DNA from: Massilia sp. WG5 | GTDB lineage: Bacteria > Pseudomonadota > Gammaproteobacteria > Burkholderiales > Burkholderiaceae_D | Direction: 5' to 3' | NCBI RefSeq assembly: GCF_001412595.2 | Contig: NZ_CP012640.2 | Location: 2,046,001 to 2,110,000 of the forward strand | Length of the DNA: 64,000 nucleotides | Part shown: positions 42,605-51,996 of the stretch, in pieces | Position numbering within the stretch: position 1 is the stretch's first letter | Layout of the letters: the number at the start of each line of letters is the position of its first letter | Notes under the pieces: model-generated | Told to the model about the DNA's origin: nothing | Seen by the model: the letters and a program-made list of their open reading frames with translations, nothing else | Databases searched by the model: none | Translations under genes and position numbers: made by a program

Positions 42605-43183
42605 CTACGAACTTGGGTCCCCGCCTGCGCGGGGACGACGGCTCGACATGAACTTGCGCGCTCCGCCGCGCGGCAGTTGCCCGCGGTCCGATGGGTTGGC
42701 CAGGAAACCCGCCAGCACCTGTTCGTACAAGTCGATCCGGTGCGCATGGCGACGCTGGCGCACGACGCGCGGCAGGCGCAGGAACTTCAGCGCGAAATAA
42801 TCGGCCAGCAGGTCGCCCTGGGCTTCCATGTTGTAGTCGGCCAGGCTTGCGCCTTCGCGCAGTTCGTAATAGTAGGAAAGACCGATCCGGATCGCGCCGC
42901 GCAGGCGGACCGGATAGCCGAGCTGGTGCTGCCAGACGTGCACCATCTCGTGCATGAACCAGTGGATGACTGTCGGATTGCCGAGGCTGTAGTCGGGCAG
43001 GAAGCAGGAGTGGTGGAAGTAGATGCTGCCGTTCGGGGTCATGGCGCAGTTCTTCGGCTGCAGGCCCAGGGGCAGGTAGCGGCGGTTGTGGACCCGCACG
43101 CGCGTGTAGTCGATGGCGCCGCCGAACAGCAGCGACGCCATCGCGATCTCGCCCGCGGTCAGCCCGCGCGCCAGGCGCCTCAT
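42605..43183 (-). CDS. HExxH putative zinc metallopeptidase (vgr-related type)
   Basis: 192 residues. The core is FMHEMVHVWQHQLG, a zinc-binding HExxH, with a downstream NMEAQGDLLADYF helix that could supply the third ligand. The start LTAGEIAMASLLFGGAIDYTRVRVHNR and the line LGLQPKNCAMTPNGSIYF match short proteins annotated as vgr-related or DUF4157-like. The last 13 residues (SSRRPRAGGDPSS) are read from a REP-type repeat, so the natural C-terminus may have been replaced. It lies 18 bases after eda, probably read from the edd-eda transcript. Its function is unknown. Confidence 0.75.
   Translation of the reverse strand: MRRLARGLTAGEIAMASLLFGGAIDYTRVRVHNRRYLPLGLQPKNCAMTPNGSIYFHHSCFLPDYSLGNPTVIHWFMHEMVHVWQHQLGYPVRLRGAIRIGLSYYYELREGASLADYNMEAQGDLLADYFALKFLRLPRVVRQRRHAHRIDLYEQVLAGFLANPSDRGQLPRGGARKFMSSRRPRAGGDPSS
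42617..42636. repeat. REP-type palindrome, copy 1
   Basis: GTCCCCGC (42617-42624), loop CTGC, GCGGGGAC (42629-42636). It has the same core as the element at 55504-55531. It overlaps the 3' end of the metallopeptidase gene. Confidence 0.75.
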
Positions 43184-43207
43184 GTGCGCCTCATGTACGC
43201 CTCAAGC
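43175..43207. repeat. 11-base tandem repeat across the eda stop
   Basis: GCGCCTCATGT occurs at 43175-43185 and 43186-43196, with a third diverged copy to 43207. The array spans the eda stop and the start of the metallopeptidase gene and creates two out-of-phase ATG codons on the minus strand. Confidence 0.65.
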
Positions 43208-43840
43208 AGCCGCGCGCAGGCCCGACGCGGCCTTGGCCAGGTCGGTGATCAGGTCCCAGTCGCCGGCCTTCATCGCGTCCGCCGGGGTCAGCCAGGAGCC
43301 GCCCACGCAAGCCACGTTCTTCAGGGCCAGGAACTGCGGCGCGGTCTCGATCGAGATGCCGCCGGTCGGGCAGAAGGTGACGTCCGGCAGCGGGCCGCCG
43401 ATCGCCTTCAGCATGCCGATGCCGCCTGCCGGCACGGCCGGGAACAGCTTGAGCTGCTTGAAGCCGGCTTCGCGCGCCAGCATCACTTCGGACGGGGTCA
43501 TGCAGCCCGGCAGCAGCGGCAGGCCGCTCTTTTTCGCTGCCTCGATCAGCGCCGGGGTCAGGCCCGGCGACACGCCGAACACCGCGCCGGCATCGCGCGA
43601 GGCGGCGAATTCTTCCGGCTGGGTCAGGGTGCCGACGCCGACGATGGCGCCTTCGACCTGGGCCATCGCGCGGATCGCCTCCAGGCCGTGCCTGGTGCGC
43701 AGCGTCACTTCGAGCACACGGATGCCGCCGGCGACCAGGGCCTTCGCGAGGGGAACGGCGTGGTCCGGATCGTCGATCGCGATCACCGGGATCACGACGG
43801 CCGATTTCATGATGTCGAGCAGGTTCATATCAGTACTCAT
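43202..43840 (-). CDS. eda: Eda, KDPG aldolase
   Basis: 212 residues. The class I aldolase barrel shows [16 protein letters not shown] (catalytic Glu), [21 protein letters not shown] and the Schiff-base lysine in FKQLKLFPA, then FCPTGGIS for phosphate binding. It splits 2-keto-3-deoxy-6-phosphogluconate into pyruvate and glyceraldehyde-3-phosphate, the last step of the Entner-Doudoroff path. The gene follows edd by 12 bases in one operon under a candidate HexR site. Confidence 0.97.
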   Translation of the reverse strand: MSTDMNLLDIMKSAVVIPVIAIDDPDHAVPLAKALVAGGIRVLEVTLRTRHGLEAIRAMAQVEGAIVGVGTLTQPEEFAASRDAGAVFGVSPGLTPALIEAAKKSGLPLLPGCMTPSEVMLAREAGFKQLKLFPAVPAGGIGMLKAIGGPLPDVTFCPTGGISIETAPQFLALKNVACVGGSWLTPADAMKAGDWDLITDLAKAASGLRAAA

Positions 43841-43852
43841 CGTTGTGCTCTC

Positions 43853-45769
43853 TTACTTGGATTTACGGAACAGGAAGTCTTCGTCGGAACCCGGCATGAT
43901 CTCACCGGAATCAAGGCCTTCGTGCAGGGGAACGGTGGTCTCGATCGGCGACGGCAGCGGGAAGTGGGCGGCGCCCTGCTCGGCCGCGCTGACGGACTTG
44001 CGGAACACCTCGAACAGCTCGCGGCCCATCCCGATGTGGCTCTTGCTCAGGTCGGCGGTGGCCATCTTGCGCGATGCCCACACGTCGGCCGGCACCAGCG
44101 CCTCGAGCGTGCCGGCGGTCGCGTCGACCCGGATGATATCGCCGTCGCGCACCAGGCCCAGCGGACCGCCGGCCAGGATTTCCGGCGACACGTGGATCGC
44201 CGCCGGCACCTTGCCGGAAGCGCCCGACATGCGGCCGTCGGTGACCATCGCCACGTGGAAGCCGGCGTCCTGCAGGTTCGACAGCGCCGGGGTCAGCGCG
44301 TGCAGTTCCGGCATGCCGTTCGCGCGCGGGCCCTGGAAGCGGATCACGGCGACGAAGTCGCGGTTCAGGCTGCCAGCCTTGTAGGCATGCATGAAATCTT
44401 CCTGCGAATCGAAGGTCAGGGCCGGCGCCTCGACGATGTGGTGTTCCTTCTTGACCGCCGAGACCTTCATCACGGCGCGGCCCAGGTTGCCCTGCACCAG
44501 CACCAGGCCGCCGTCGGGGCTGAACGGATTGGTGTACTTGCGCAGCACGTTCTCGTCGCCGCTCTGCTCGGGCAGGTCTTTCCAGACCACCTGCTCGCCG
44601 TCCAGGAAGGGCTCCTTGCAGTGGGCGCGCAGGCCGCGGCCGAGGATGGTGTTGACGTCCTCGTGCGCCAGGCCGGCGTCGAGCAGTTCGCGGATCACGA
44701 AGGTCGGGCCGCCGGCGGCCTGGAAGTGGTTCACGTCGGCGTCGCCGTTCGGGTAGACGCGCGCCAGCAGCGGCACCACTTTCGACAGCTCGTCGAAATC
44801 GTCCCAGTCGACCACGATGCCGGCCGCGCGCGCGATGGCGATCAGGTGCATCGTGTGGTTGGTCGAGCCGCCGGTCGCGTGCAGCGCGGCGATGGCGTTG
44901 ACGATGCACTTCTCGTCGACGATATGGCCGATCGGCATGTACTCGCCGCCCTGCTGCGAGATCTTCACGGCGTGTTGCGAGGCCGCGCGGGTCAGCGCGT
45001 CGCGCAGCGGCGTGCCCGGCGTGATGAAGGCGGCGCCCGGCAGGTGCAGGCCCATCACTTCCATCAGCATCTGGTTGCTGTTGGCGGTGCCGTAGAAGGT
45101 GCAGGTGCCGGCGCTGTGATAGGCCGCCGACTCGCCTGCCAGCAGCTCGTCGCGGGTGGCCTGGCCTTTCGCGTAGCGCTGGCGGATCGCCGCCTTTTCC
45201 TTGTTCGAGATACCGGTGGTCATCGGGCCGCCCGGCACGAAGATGCCCGGGATGTGGCCGAAGTGCAGCGCGCCGATCAGGAGGCCCGGCACGATCTTGT
45301 CGCAGATGCCCAGGTAGAGGGCGGCGTCGAACATATTGTGCGACATCGCGATCGCGGTCGACATGGCGATGGTGTCGCGCGAGAACAGCGACAGCTCCAT
45401 GCCCGGCTGGCCCTGCGTGATGCCGTCGCACATGGCCGGCACGCCACCGGCGAACTGGGCCACGGCGCCGATCTCGCGCACGGCATCCTTGATCACTTTC
45501 GGGAAATACTCAAACGGCTGATGCGCCGACAGCATGTCGTTGTACGAGGAAACGATGGCGACCGACGGCTGCTTCTGCTCGATCAGCTTGAGCTTGTCGT
45601 TGGCCGGGAAGGCCGCGAAACCGTGCGCCAGGTTCGTGCACGCCAGCGTGCCGCGCTGCACGCCCTGCACGCGCGCCGCGTCCAGATGGGCCAGGTAAGC
45701 CTGGCGCGACGGCCGGCTACGCTTGATGATGCGTTGGGTCACCTTCTCTACTACGGGATGCACCGCCAT
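43853..45769 (-). CDS. edd: Edd, 6-phosphogluconate dehydratase
   Basis: 638 residues with AAGGAA five bases before ATG. It is an IlvD/Edd family dehydratase with [31 protein letters not shown], the [14 protein letters not shown] cysteine ligand region, [13 protein letters not shown], and [22 protein letters not shown] C-terminal motif (here [18 protein letters not shown]). Cysteines for the 4Fe-4S cluster are in place. It converts 6-phosphogluconate to KDPG. It is first in the edd-eda operon, divergent from pgi, with a HexR-like site 25 bases upstream. Confidence 0.97.
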   Translation of the reverse strand: MAVHPVVEKVTQRIIKRSRPSRQAYLAHLDAARVQGVQRGTLACTNLAHGFAAFPANDKLKLIEQKQPSVAIVSSYNDMLSAHQPFEYFPKVIKDAVREIGAVAQFAGGVPAMCDGITQGQPGMELSLFSRDTIAMSTAIAMSHNMFDAALYLGICDKIVPGLLIGALHFGHIPGIFVPGGPMTTGISNKEKAAIRQRYAKGQATRDELLAGESAAYHSAGTCTFYGTANSNQMLMEVMGLHLPGAAFITPGTPLRDALTRAASQHAVKISQQGGEYMPIGHIVDEKCIVNAIAALHATGGSTNHTMHLIAIARAAGIVVDWDDFDELSKVVPLLARVYPNGDADVNHFQAAGGPTFVIRELLDAGLAHEDVNTILGRGLRAHCKEPFLDGEQVVWKDLPEQSGDENVLRKYTNPFSPDGGLVLVQGNLGRAVMKVSAVKKEHHIVEAPALTFDSQEDFMHAYKAGSLNRDFVAVIRFQGPRANGMPELHALTPALSNLQDAGFHVAMVTDGRMSGASGKVPAAIHVSPEILAGGPLGLVRDGDIIRVDATAGTLEALVPADVWASRKMATADLSKSHIGMGRELFEVFRKSVSAAEQGAAHFPLPSPIETTVPLHEGLDSGEIMPGSDEDFLFRKSK

Positions 45770-45794
45770 GATCGTTCCTTATGAATTGGATTCC

Positions 45795-45809
45795 TGAAAT
45801 TTTACTACA
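45795..45809. promoter_or_regulatory. candidate HexR operator of edd-eda
   Basis: TGAAATTTTACTACA, on the minus strand TGTAGTAAAATTTCA, close to the HexR palindrome TGTARTNNNANTACA. It starts 25 bases upstream of the edd ATG, where it would overlap the promoter or leader. Confidence 0.75.
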
Positions 45810-45878
45810 AAATATACCGGGGCGCATCCAGGCACCCCGTTCTTGAATGAAGCCTTGGGAAATTCGAATGTTGATGGT

Positions 45879-45930
45879 GGGCACGTGGTACCCACCCTAC
45901 GGCGACCGGCAGGGTTGGCACCACGTGCCC
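45879..45930. repeat. long inverted repeat in the edd-pgi intergenic region
   Basis: GGGCACGTGGT (45879-45889) and ACCACGTGCCC (45920-45930) are perfect 11-base inverted copies 30 bases apart, with a smaller GTGGGTACC-type palindrome nested at the left. It looks like a mobile intergenic repeat unit rather than a terminator, since both flanking genes point away from it. Confidence 0.6.
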
Positions 45931-45952
45931 CCGCGCTCCCCGCCGCACAATT

Positions 45953-45967
45953 TGTAGTGATTTTACG
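45953..45967. promoter_or_regulatory. candidate HexR operator of pgi
   Basis: TGTAGTGATTTTACG agrees with the HexR consensus in most positions of both half-sites. It lies 75 bases upstream of the pgi ATG. Confidence 0.6.
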
Positions 45968-46041
45968 TCCGCTTCCTGTATGATTCGATAACCTGCATAA
46001 AATGACATCATACCGTCCATACTGCCCGAATCCCACTATCC

Positions 46042-47682
46042 ATGCGCCAACCTCTTCTCACCACCACCGCCAGCTACCAGTCGCTCCGCAACCATGCCGC
46101 CCAGGCCCGTGAATGGCAGATGCGCGAACTGTTTGCACAGGATCCGCAGCGTTTCGAACGCCTGTCCGCCGAAGCCGCCGGGCTGTTCCTAGACTATTCA
46201 AAAAACCGTCTGGACGGGCGCACGCTTGAACTGCTGGCACAGCTCGCGCGCGAGCGCGGCGTCGAGCGCCTGCGCGACGCCATGTTCGCCGGCGAGAAGA
46301 TCAACCTGACCGAAAACCGCGCCGTCCTGCACACTGCCCTGCGCGCGCCCCGCACCAGGCAGATCACGGTCGACGGCCAGGACATCACCGCCGACGTGCA
46401 CGGCGTGCTGGACCGCGTCAAGGTCTTCAGCGACAGCGTCCGCAGCGGCGCCTGGAAAGGCCACACCGGCGCGCCCATCACCGACATCGTCAACATCGGC
46501 ATCGGCGGCTCCGACCTCGGCCCGAAAATGGTCTGCCTGGCGCTGCGCCAGTTCGCCCATCCGCGCCTGACCATGCACTTCGTCTCGAACGTCGACGGCC
46601 ACGACATGGACGCCGCGCTGTCGCGCGTGAATCCGGAAACCACCCTCTTCATCATCGCCTCCAAGACCTTTACCACGGCCGAGACCATGATGAACGCGAA
46701 CACGGCCCGCGCCTGGTTCCTGCAGCAGGCGCCTGAAGAAGCCCTGGCAAAACACTTCGTCGCCGTCTCGACCAACGTCGAGGCGATCAAGACCTTCGGC
46801 ATCGATCCGGCCAATATGTTCCCGTTCTGGGACTGGGTCGGCGGCCGCTATTCGGTCTGGTCGGCGATCGGCCTGCCGGTCGCGCTGTGCGTGGGCTTCG
46901 GCTACTTCAGCGACTTCCTGGCCGGCGCGCATGCGATGGACGAACACTTCCGCACCACCCCGATCGAGCAGAACCTGCCGATGATCATGGGCCTGGTCGG
47001 CTTCTGGAACCGCGAGTTCCTGGACTGCCCGTCGGTGTCGATCGCGCCCTACCACCAGGACCTGAACCGCTTCCCGGCCTACCTGCAGCAGCTCGACATG
47101 GAAAGCAACGGCAAGCGCGTCACGCGCGCCGGCGACCCCATCACCGACTACGAAACCGGCCCGGTGATCTGGGGCGACGTCGGCACCAACGGCCAGCACG
47201 CCTACTTCCAGCTGCTGCACCAAGGCACCGACGTGACCCCGATCGACTTCATCGCCGCGCTGCGCCCGGCCCACGAGTTCCACAACCACCATGCGGCCCT
47301 GCTGGCCAACTGCTTCGCCCAGTCGGAAGCCTTCATGAAGGGCAAGACGACCGACGAGGTGCGCCAGGACCTGGCCGGCCAGCCGGCGGACGAGATCGAG
47401 CGCCTGGCGCCGCACAAGACCTTCCCGGGCAACCGTCCCAGCAACACCATCCTGATGGATTACCTGAACCCGGCCACGCTGGGCGCCCTGATCGCGCTGT
47501 ACGAGCACAAGGTCTTCGTGCAGGGCGCGCTGTGGGACGTCAACAGCTACGACCAGTGGGGCGTCGAACTGGGCAAGGTGCTGGCCAAGAAGATCGAAGC
47601 GGAACTCAACGGCGACGCCCAGCCGGCGCAGCACGACAGCTCGACCAACGGCCTGATCGCGCGCGCCAAGGCCGCCGTCTGA
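46042..47682 (+). CDS. pgi: Pgi, glucose-6-phosphate isomerase
   Basis: 546 residues, the full family length. It contains [64 protein letters not shown] (catalytic Arg and Glu region), [12 protein letters not shown] and a C-terminal [32 protein letters not shown]. The enzyme interconverts glucose-6-phosphate and fructose-6-phosphate and feeds zwf and the Entner-Doudoroff enzymes around it. No clear ribosome binding site is seen. The lactonase gene follows by 13 bases. Confidence 0.97.
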   Translation: MRQPLLTTTASYQSLRNHAAQAREWQMRELFAQDPQRFERLSAEAAGLFLDYSKNRLDGRTLELLAQLARERGVERLRDAMFAGEKINLTENRAVLHTALRAPRTRQITVDGQDITADVHGVLDRVKVFSDSVRSGAWKGHTGAPITDIVNIGIGGSDLGPKMVCLALRQFAHPRLTMHFVSNVDGHDMDAALSRVNPETTLFIIASKTFTTAETMMNANTARAWFLQQAPEEALAKHFVAVSTNVEAIKTFGIDPANMFPFWDWVGGRYSVWSAIGLPVALCVGFGYFSDFLAGAHAMDEHFRTTPIEQNLPMIMGLVGFWNREFLDCPSVSIAPYHQDLNRFPAYLQQLDMESNGKRVTRAGDPITDYETGPVIWGDVGTNGQHAYFQLLHQGTDVTPIDFIAALRPAHEFHNHHAALLANCFAQSEAFMKGKTTDEVRQDLAGQPADEIERLAPHKTFPGNRPSNTILMDYLNPATLGALIALYEHKVFVQGALWDVNSYDQWGVELGKVLAKKIEAELNGDAQPAQHDSSTNGLIARAKAAV

Positions 47683-47695
47683 GCGGGAGATTCTC

Positions 47696-48592
47696 ATGAA
47701 AACCGAACAATTCGTGGTAGTGCATGACGAGCCGATGAAGACCGGCGAATGCCCGATCTGGCACGCGGTCGAATCGGCGCTGTACTGGGTCGACATCCCC
47801 GACTTCATGGTGCACCGCCTGCACCCGGCCAGCGGCAAGTATTCGTCGTGGAAGATGGACAGCGAGCCCTCGGCGCTGGCGATCGACGTCGACAACAACC
47901 TGATCGTCTCCACCCGCAATGGCTTCGTATACCTGAACACCAGCAGCGGCGAGGCCGAGGAGATCGCGCCGGCGCCCTATGATACGAAGATCATGCGCTT
48001 CAACGACGGCCGCGTCGACCCGGCGGGCCGCTTCTGGGTCGGCACCATCTACGAACCGCGCGACCAGCCCAAGGCCGAGATGTACGTGCTGGACCAGGGC
48101 AAGCTGCGCCTGGCCTGGAGCGGCGGCATGACCAACTCGAACGGCCTGGCCTGGACCCTGGACGGCAAGACCATGTTCCACGCCGACACCACCAGCCACC
48201 GCATCGACGTCTACGACTACGACCTCGCCACCGGCACCGCGTCGAACGGCCGCAACCTGGTCACCTTCGAAGCCGACAAGACCAGCGGCACCTACGGCGG
48301 CCGCCCGGACGGCGCCGCCATCGACAGCGAAGGCAACTACTGGATCGCGATGTACGAAGGCGGCCGCATCCTGAAGCTGTCGCCGACCGGCGAGCTGCTG
48401 CAGCAGGTCGACCTGCCGCTGAAGTGCCCGACCGCGGTCTGCTTCGGCGGACCGGACCTGCGCACCCTGTACGTGACCAGCGCCTGCGGCGGGCGGCCGG
48501 CGGAAGAGCTGTCGGCGATGCCGAACAGCGGGAAGGTGCTGGCGTTCAGGGTCGATGTGGCGGGACTGGAAATGCCGGAGTATCGGGGCTGA
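47696..48592 (+). CDS. SMP-30/gluconolactonase family lactonase
   Basis: 298 residues. It is a six-bladed beta-propeller with metal-binding positions readable as Glu in TGECPIWHAV, Asn in MTNSNGLAWTLDG and Asp in RPDGAAIDSEGNYW. FNDGRVDPAGRFWVGTIYEP is the usual central blade. It probably opens a sugar lactone such as glucono-, galactono- or arabinolactone. Its place right behind pgi and near zwf suggests sugar-lactone work in the same flux. It is not related to the 6-phosphogluconolactonase Pgl, which is not seen between zwf and edd, so it might stand in for it; that is inference. Confidence 0.88.
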   Translation: MKTEQFVVVHDEPMKTGECPIWHAVESALYWVDIPDFMVHRLHPASGKYSSWKMDSEPSALAIDVDNNLIVSTRNGFVYLNTSSGEAEEIAPAPYDTKIMRFNDGRVDPAGRFWVGTIYEPRDQPKAEMYVLDQGKLRLAWSGGMTNSNGLAWTLDGKTMFHADTTSHRIDVYDYDLATGTASNGRNLVTFEADKTSGTYGGRPDGAAIDSEGNYWIAMYEGGRILKLSPTGELLQQVDLPLKCPTAVCFGGPDLRTLYVTSACGGRPAEELSAMPNSGKVLAFRVDVAGLEMPEYRG

Positions 48593-48606
48593 ACCGGGAC
48601 GCGGGA

Positions 48607-48783
48607 TCAGCTGCCTTCCTCGTCTTCAATAATCCGGGTAATACTGACAGCCGCCGGGTCGCTTGCCGGGAAGGACTCCTCCAGTCCTTCATCCAGCAAA
48701 TCGCTGGCATGTTTCGAGCTCGTGACGGCCGCTTCATGATAGTGACCCGATGGCACCGCCTGGGATTTACCGATGTTATCCAC
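48607..48783 (-). CDS. small conserved protein with DExLEESFPASDP motif
   Basis: 58 residues from a GTG with AAGGAGG five bases ahead; a longer frame to 48828 has no such site. The C-terminal half reads HASDLLDEGLEESFPASDPAAVSITR, a stretch (LDEaLEEtFPASDPv) I have seen in many short proteobacterial proteins of unknown function. It is acidic and probably soluble. It lies opposite the lactonase end and divergent from zwf. Confidence 0.72.
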   Translation of the reverse strand: MDNIGKSQAVPSGHYHEAAVTSSKHASDLLDEGLEESFPASDPAAVSITRIIEDEEGS

Positions 48784-48902
48784 GTCATCCTCCTTGTCGC
48801 GACGTATCCACACTGACGCAGCCTGCATGCTGCTGCACCCGAAGCCAGTCTACGCGCTTTCGCTGGCCGGGATATGGCAGCATAGGCATGCAAGACCGAA
48901 GA

Positions 48903-48917
48903 CGTAGTAAATTTACT
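48903..48917. promoter_or_regulatory. candidate HexR operator 1 of zwf
   Basis: CGTAGTAAATTTACT, differing from the perfect site 18 bases downstream only at its two ends. It is 69 bases before the zwf ATG. The pair forms a tandem operator with a centre spacing of 32 bases, about three helical turns. Confidence 0.7.
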
Positions 48918-48934
48918 TGCGTGATCAATAATCG

Positions 48935-48949
48935 TGTAGTAAATTTACA
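48935..48949. promoter_or_regulatory. HexR operator 2 of zwf
   Basis: TGTAGTAAATTTACA is a near-perfect palindrome and an exact fit to the HexR consensus. It lies 37 bases before the zwf ATG. Confidence 0.85.
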
Positions 48950-48985
48950 ATTCAAGCTCACTCTCTTCTTACGATCAGATACCCC

Positions 48986-50455
48986 ATGGCTCTTTCCGAT
49001 TTCGATCTCGTTTTCTTCGGCGGCAGCGGCGACCTCGCGATGCGCAAGCTGCTGCCCGCGATGTACGCCCGTGACGTCGCCAACGACCTGCCGCCGACCG
49101 CACGCATCATCTGCGTGGGCCGCGAGGACATGTCGCAGGAAGACTTCCTGCAGATGGTCGAGACGAACTCGAAGCCGCACATCAAGGAAAGCGTCGACGA
49201 AGCCGCGTGGAAGAAGTTCCTTGACCGGATCACCTGGGTCGCCGTGGATGCCGTCAACCTGAAGAGCTATGCCGGCCTGGCCGAGGCGCTGCGCCGCGAC
49301 GAGTCGCTGACCCGCGTGTATTACCTGGCCACGCCGCCCTCGCTATTCGCGAAGATCTGCGACAACCTGGCCGCCAGCGGCCTGGCGACCGCGAATTCGC
49401 GCGTGGTGCTGGAAAAGCCGCTGGGCCGCGACCTGGCATCGGCCAAGCAGATCAATGCGGACGTCGGCAAGGTCTTCGCCGAATCGCAGATCTACCGGAT
49501 CGACCACTACCTGGGCAAGGAGACCGTGCAGAACCTGCTGGCCCTGCGCTTCGGGAACATCCTGTTCGAGCCGCTGTGGCGCCGCGAGTGGATCTCGGAC
49601 GTGCAGATCACCATCGCCGAGAAGATCGGCGTCGGCAACCGCCTCGGCTACTACGACAACTCCGGCGCCCTGCGCGACATGCTGCAGAACCACCTGCTGC
49701 AGCTGCTGTGCATCGTCGCGATGGAGCCGCCGACCTCGATCGCGCCGGACGCCGTGCGCGACGCCAAGCTGCAGGTGCTGCGCTCGCTGAAACGCTTCAC
49801 CCCGACCACGCTGTCGCAGAACATCATCCGCGGCCAGTACCGCGCCGGTTACGTCGACGGCCAGCAGGTGCCGGGCTACCGCGAGGAGCCGGGCGCGCCG
49901 AAGCAGTCGAAGACCGAGACCTTCGTCGCCATGAAGGCCGAGATCGACACCTGGCGCTGGGCCGGCGTGCCCTTCTACCTGCGCACCGGCAAGCGCATGG
50001 CCGACCGCCTGGCCGAGATCGTCGTGCGCTTCAAGCCGATCCCGCATTCGATCTTCAACCAGCCGACCTCGAGCTTCCAGCCGAACAGCCTGGTGATCCG
50101 CCTGCAGCCGGACGAGGGCCTGTCGCTGAACCTGATGGCCAAGACCCCGGGCGACTCCATGCGCCTGAAGCAGGCCGAGCTCGAACTCGACTTCCGCGAG
50201 CAGTTCAAGGCGCCGCGCATGGAAGCCTACGAACGCCTGCTGCTGGACGTCCTGCGCGGCCAGCTGACCCTGTTCATGCGCGGCGACGAGCTGGAAGCGG
50301 CTTGGGAATGGGTCGAACCCATCCTCGATTACTGGGAGCAGGACGATACCTCGCCGGTGCCTTACTCCTCGGGCACCTGGGGCCCGGCGTCGTCGAGCGC
50401 CCTGATCGGCCGCGACGGCCTGCAGTGGCGCGAAGAAGCGCTGCCCGAAGACTGA
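48986..50455 (+). CDS. zwf: Zwf, glucose-6-phosphate dehydrogenase
   Basis: 489 residues. The NADP-binding start reads LVFFGGSGDLAMRKLLPAM. The substrate motif RIDHYLGKETVQNLLALRFGN carries the catalytic His region. EKIGVGNRLGYYDNSGALRDMLQNH and FYLRTGKRM follow. It oxidises glucose-6-phosphate to 6-phosphogluconolactone, the entry to the Entner-Doudoroff and oxidative pentose phosphate routes. The ribosome binding site is weak. Two HexR-like operators lie just upstream, and hexR follows by 18 bases, so enzyme and repressor are cotranscribed. Confidence 0.97.
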   Translation: MALSDFDLVFFGGSGDLAMRKLLPAMYARDVANDLPPTARIICVGREDMSQEDFLQMVETNSKPHIKESVDEAAWKKFLDRITWVAVDAVNLKSYAGLAEALRRDESLTRVYYLATPPSLFAKICDNLAASGLATANSRVVLEKPLGRDLASAKQINADVGKVFAESQIYRIDHYLGKETVQNLLALRFGNILFEPLWRREWISDVQITIAEKIGVGNRLGYYDNSGALRDMLQNHLLQLLCIVAMEPPTSIAPDAVRDAKLQVLRSLKRFTPTTLSQNIIRGQYRAGYVDGQQVPGYREEPGAPKQSKTETFVAMKAEIDTWRWAGVPFYLRTGKRMADRLAEIVVRFKPIPHSIFNQPTSSFQPNSLVIRLQPDEGLSLNLMAKTPGDSMRLKQAELELDFREQFKAPRMEAYERLLLDVLRGQLTLFMRGDELEAAWEWVEPILDYWEQDDTSPVPYSSGTWGPASSSALIGRDGLQWREEALPED

Positions 50456-50473
50456 CCGAGCCCGGGAGCCAAA

Positions 50474-51328
50474 TTGCTGCTCGATTCGATCCGCACCCAG
50501 CTCGACTCGCTGTCCAAGTCCGAGCGCAAGGTGGCGCTTGCCGTGCTGGCCTCGCCCAGCGCCACGGTCAGCCAGAACATCACCGCGCTGGCGCGCGCCG
50601 CCGGGGTCTCGGAGCCCACCGTGGTGCGCTTCTGCCGCACCCTCGGCTACGACGGCTGGCACGAGTTCAAGCTGAAGCTGGCGCAAGGGCTGGCGCTGGC
50701 CCTGCCCGGCGCCAGCGAACAGCCGGCCCAGGACGACCTGGCCTCCGACCTGGTCAACAAGATCTGCAGCCGGTCGATCAACACCCTGCTCGACCTGCGC
50801 AACAACCTCAAGCCCGAGCTGATCCAGAAGGCGCTGGACATCCTGTCGCGCGCCAACAAGATCGAGTTCTACGGCCAGGGCACCTCCGGCTTCGTGGCCG
50901 CCGACGCCCAGCACAAGTTCTTCCGCTCCGGCGTGCCGACCATCGCGTATACCGATCCGGCGATCCACTCGATCGCCGCGGCCCTGCTGCACGAGGGCGA
51001 CGTGGTGGTGGCGATCTCCCAGCGCGGCAACAACCCCGCGCTGACGCGTTCGGCCAAGCTGGCGCGCCGCGGCGGCGCCGAGGTGATCGTGCTGGCGCCC
51101 TCCGGCACCCCGCTGGCGGACATGGCCAGCCTGCTGATCCCGATCGACCTGGTGTTCGCGATCGACCCCTACACGCCGATCTCGGCGCGCCTGGCCTACC
51201 TGGTCGTGATCGACGTGCTGGCGGTCGGCCTGGCGCTGCGACGCGGGCCGGAGTTCAGGAAGAAGATGCAGAATGCACAAAAGGCGCTGCAGGAGTTCGA
51301 CATGCAGTTCGATTCGTTTATTGGTTGA
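50474..51328 (+). CDS. hexR: HexR, RpiR-family repressor of central carbon genes
   Basis: 284 residues from a TTG with CGGGAG upstream. The N-terminal RpiR HTH (LSKSERKVALAVLASPSATVSQNITALARAAGVSEPTVVRFCRTLGY) is followed by a SIS sugar-phosphate domain at about residues 125-260 (KIEFYGQGTSGFVAADAQHKFFRSG, VVVAISQRGNNPALTRSAKLARRGG). HexR releases its operators when KDPG binds. The four TGTAGT-type sites at zwf, edd and pgi in this window are its likely targets. Cotranscription with zwf makes it autoregulated. Confidence 0.93.
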   Translation: MLLDSIRTQLDSLSKSERKVALAVLASPSATVSQNITALARAAGVSEPTVVRFCRTLGYDGWHEFKLKLAQGLALALPGASEQPAQDDLASDLVNKICSRSINTLLDLRNNLKPELIQKALDILSRANKIEFYGQGTSGFVAADAQHKFFRSGVPTIAYTDPAIHSIAAALLHEGDVVVAISQRGNNPALTRSAKLARRGGAEVIVLAPSGTPLADMASLLIPIDLVFAIDPYTPISARLAYLVVIDVLAVGLALRRGPEFRKKMQNAQKALQEFDMQFDSFIG

Positions 51329-51337
51329 GTTGCGCGG

Positions 51338-51961
51338 ATGATCACCGTCTGGGGCAACGCGGACTCGGTCAACGTGCAAAAAGTCCTGTGGACCTGCGAA
51401 GAACTCGCGCTGGCTTACCACCGCATCGATGCCGGACGCCATTTCGGCGTGGTCGGCACGCCGGAATTCCTCAGCATGAATCCGAACGGCCTCGTGCCCA
51501 CCATAGCCGACGATGCTTGCGTGGTTTGGGAATCCAACACCATTGTCCGGTATCTTGCCGGCCGTTATGCGCAGGATGGCCTGCTGCCGACTGCGCCCGG
51601 CGCGCGCGCCGACGCCGAGCGCTGGATGGACTGGACCAATTCGACCTTGTGGCCGGCCCTGCTGCCACTGTTCCGTGCCTTCATGCGCACGCCCGCACAC
51701 GAGCGCGACCCGGTTCGGATCGAAGAACAGCGCCTGGCCGCCCTTGCCACCATGCGCATCCTCGACCGCCACCTGGCGGGGAGCGATTATGTCGGCGGCG
51801 CCGCGTTCACCGTGGGCGACATCGCGGCAGGATGCGCGGCCTGGCGCTGGTTCGCCCTGCCGATCGTACGCGAAGACCTGCCCGGCCTGCAGGCATGGTT
51901 CGACCGGCTGGCCAGCCGTCCGGCCTTCCGCAAGGCGGTCATGACGCCGCTGACCACCTGA
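51338..51961 (+). CDS. glutathione S-transferase family protein
   Basis: 207 residues, starting 10 bases after hexR. The thioredoxin-like N-terminal domain has MITVWGNADSVNVQKVLWTCEEL and the glutathione-binding MNPNGLVPTI and VWESNTIVRYLAGRY. The C-terminal helical domain has the N-capping motif in FTVGDIAAGCAAWRW. The ligand is glutathione; the electrophile substrate is unknown. It may be read through from hexR. Confidence 0.9.
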   Translation: MITVWGNADSVNVQKVLWTCEELALAYHRIDAGRHFGVVGTPEFLSMNPNGLVPTIADDACVVWESNTIVRYLAGRYAQDGLLPTAPGARADAERWMDWTNSTLWPALLPLFRAFMRTPAHERDPVRIEEQRLAALATMRILDRHLAGSDYVGGAAFTVGDIAAGCAAWRWFALPIVREDLPGLQAWFDRLASRPAFRKAVMTPLTT

Positions 51962-51996
51962 CACGCATGACTCGTCCGCGAGGTAATATATAGCGG

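Noticed and set aside
49343..51964. An 873-codon minus-strand frame across zwf, hexR and the GST gene.
   Set aside because: It is an antisense shadow spanning three recognised genes, with no start signal or domain.
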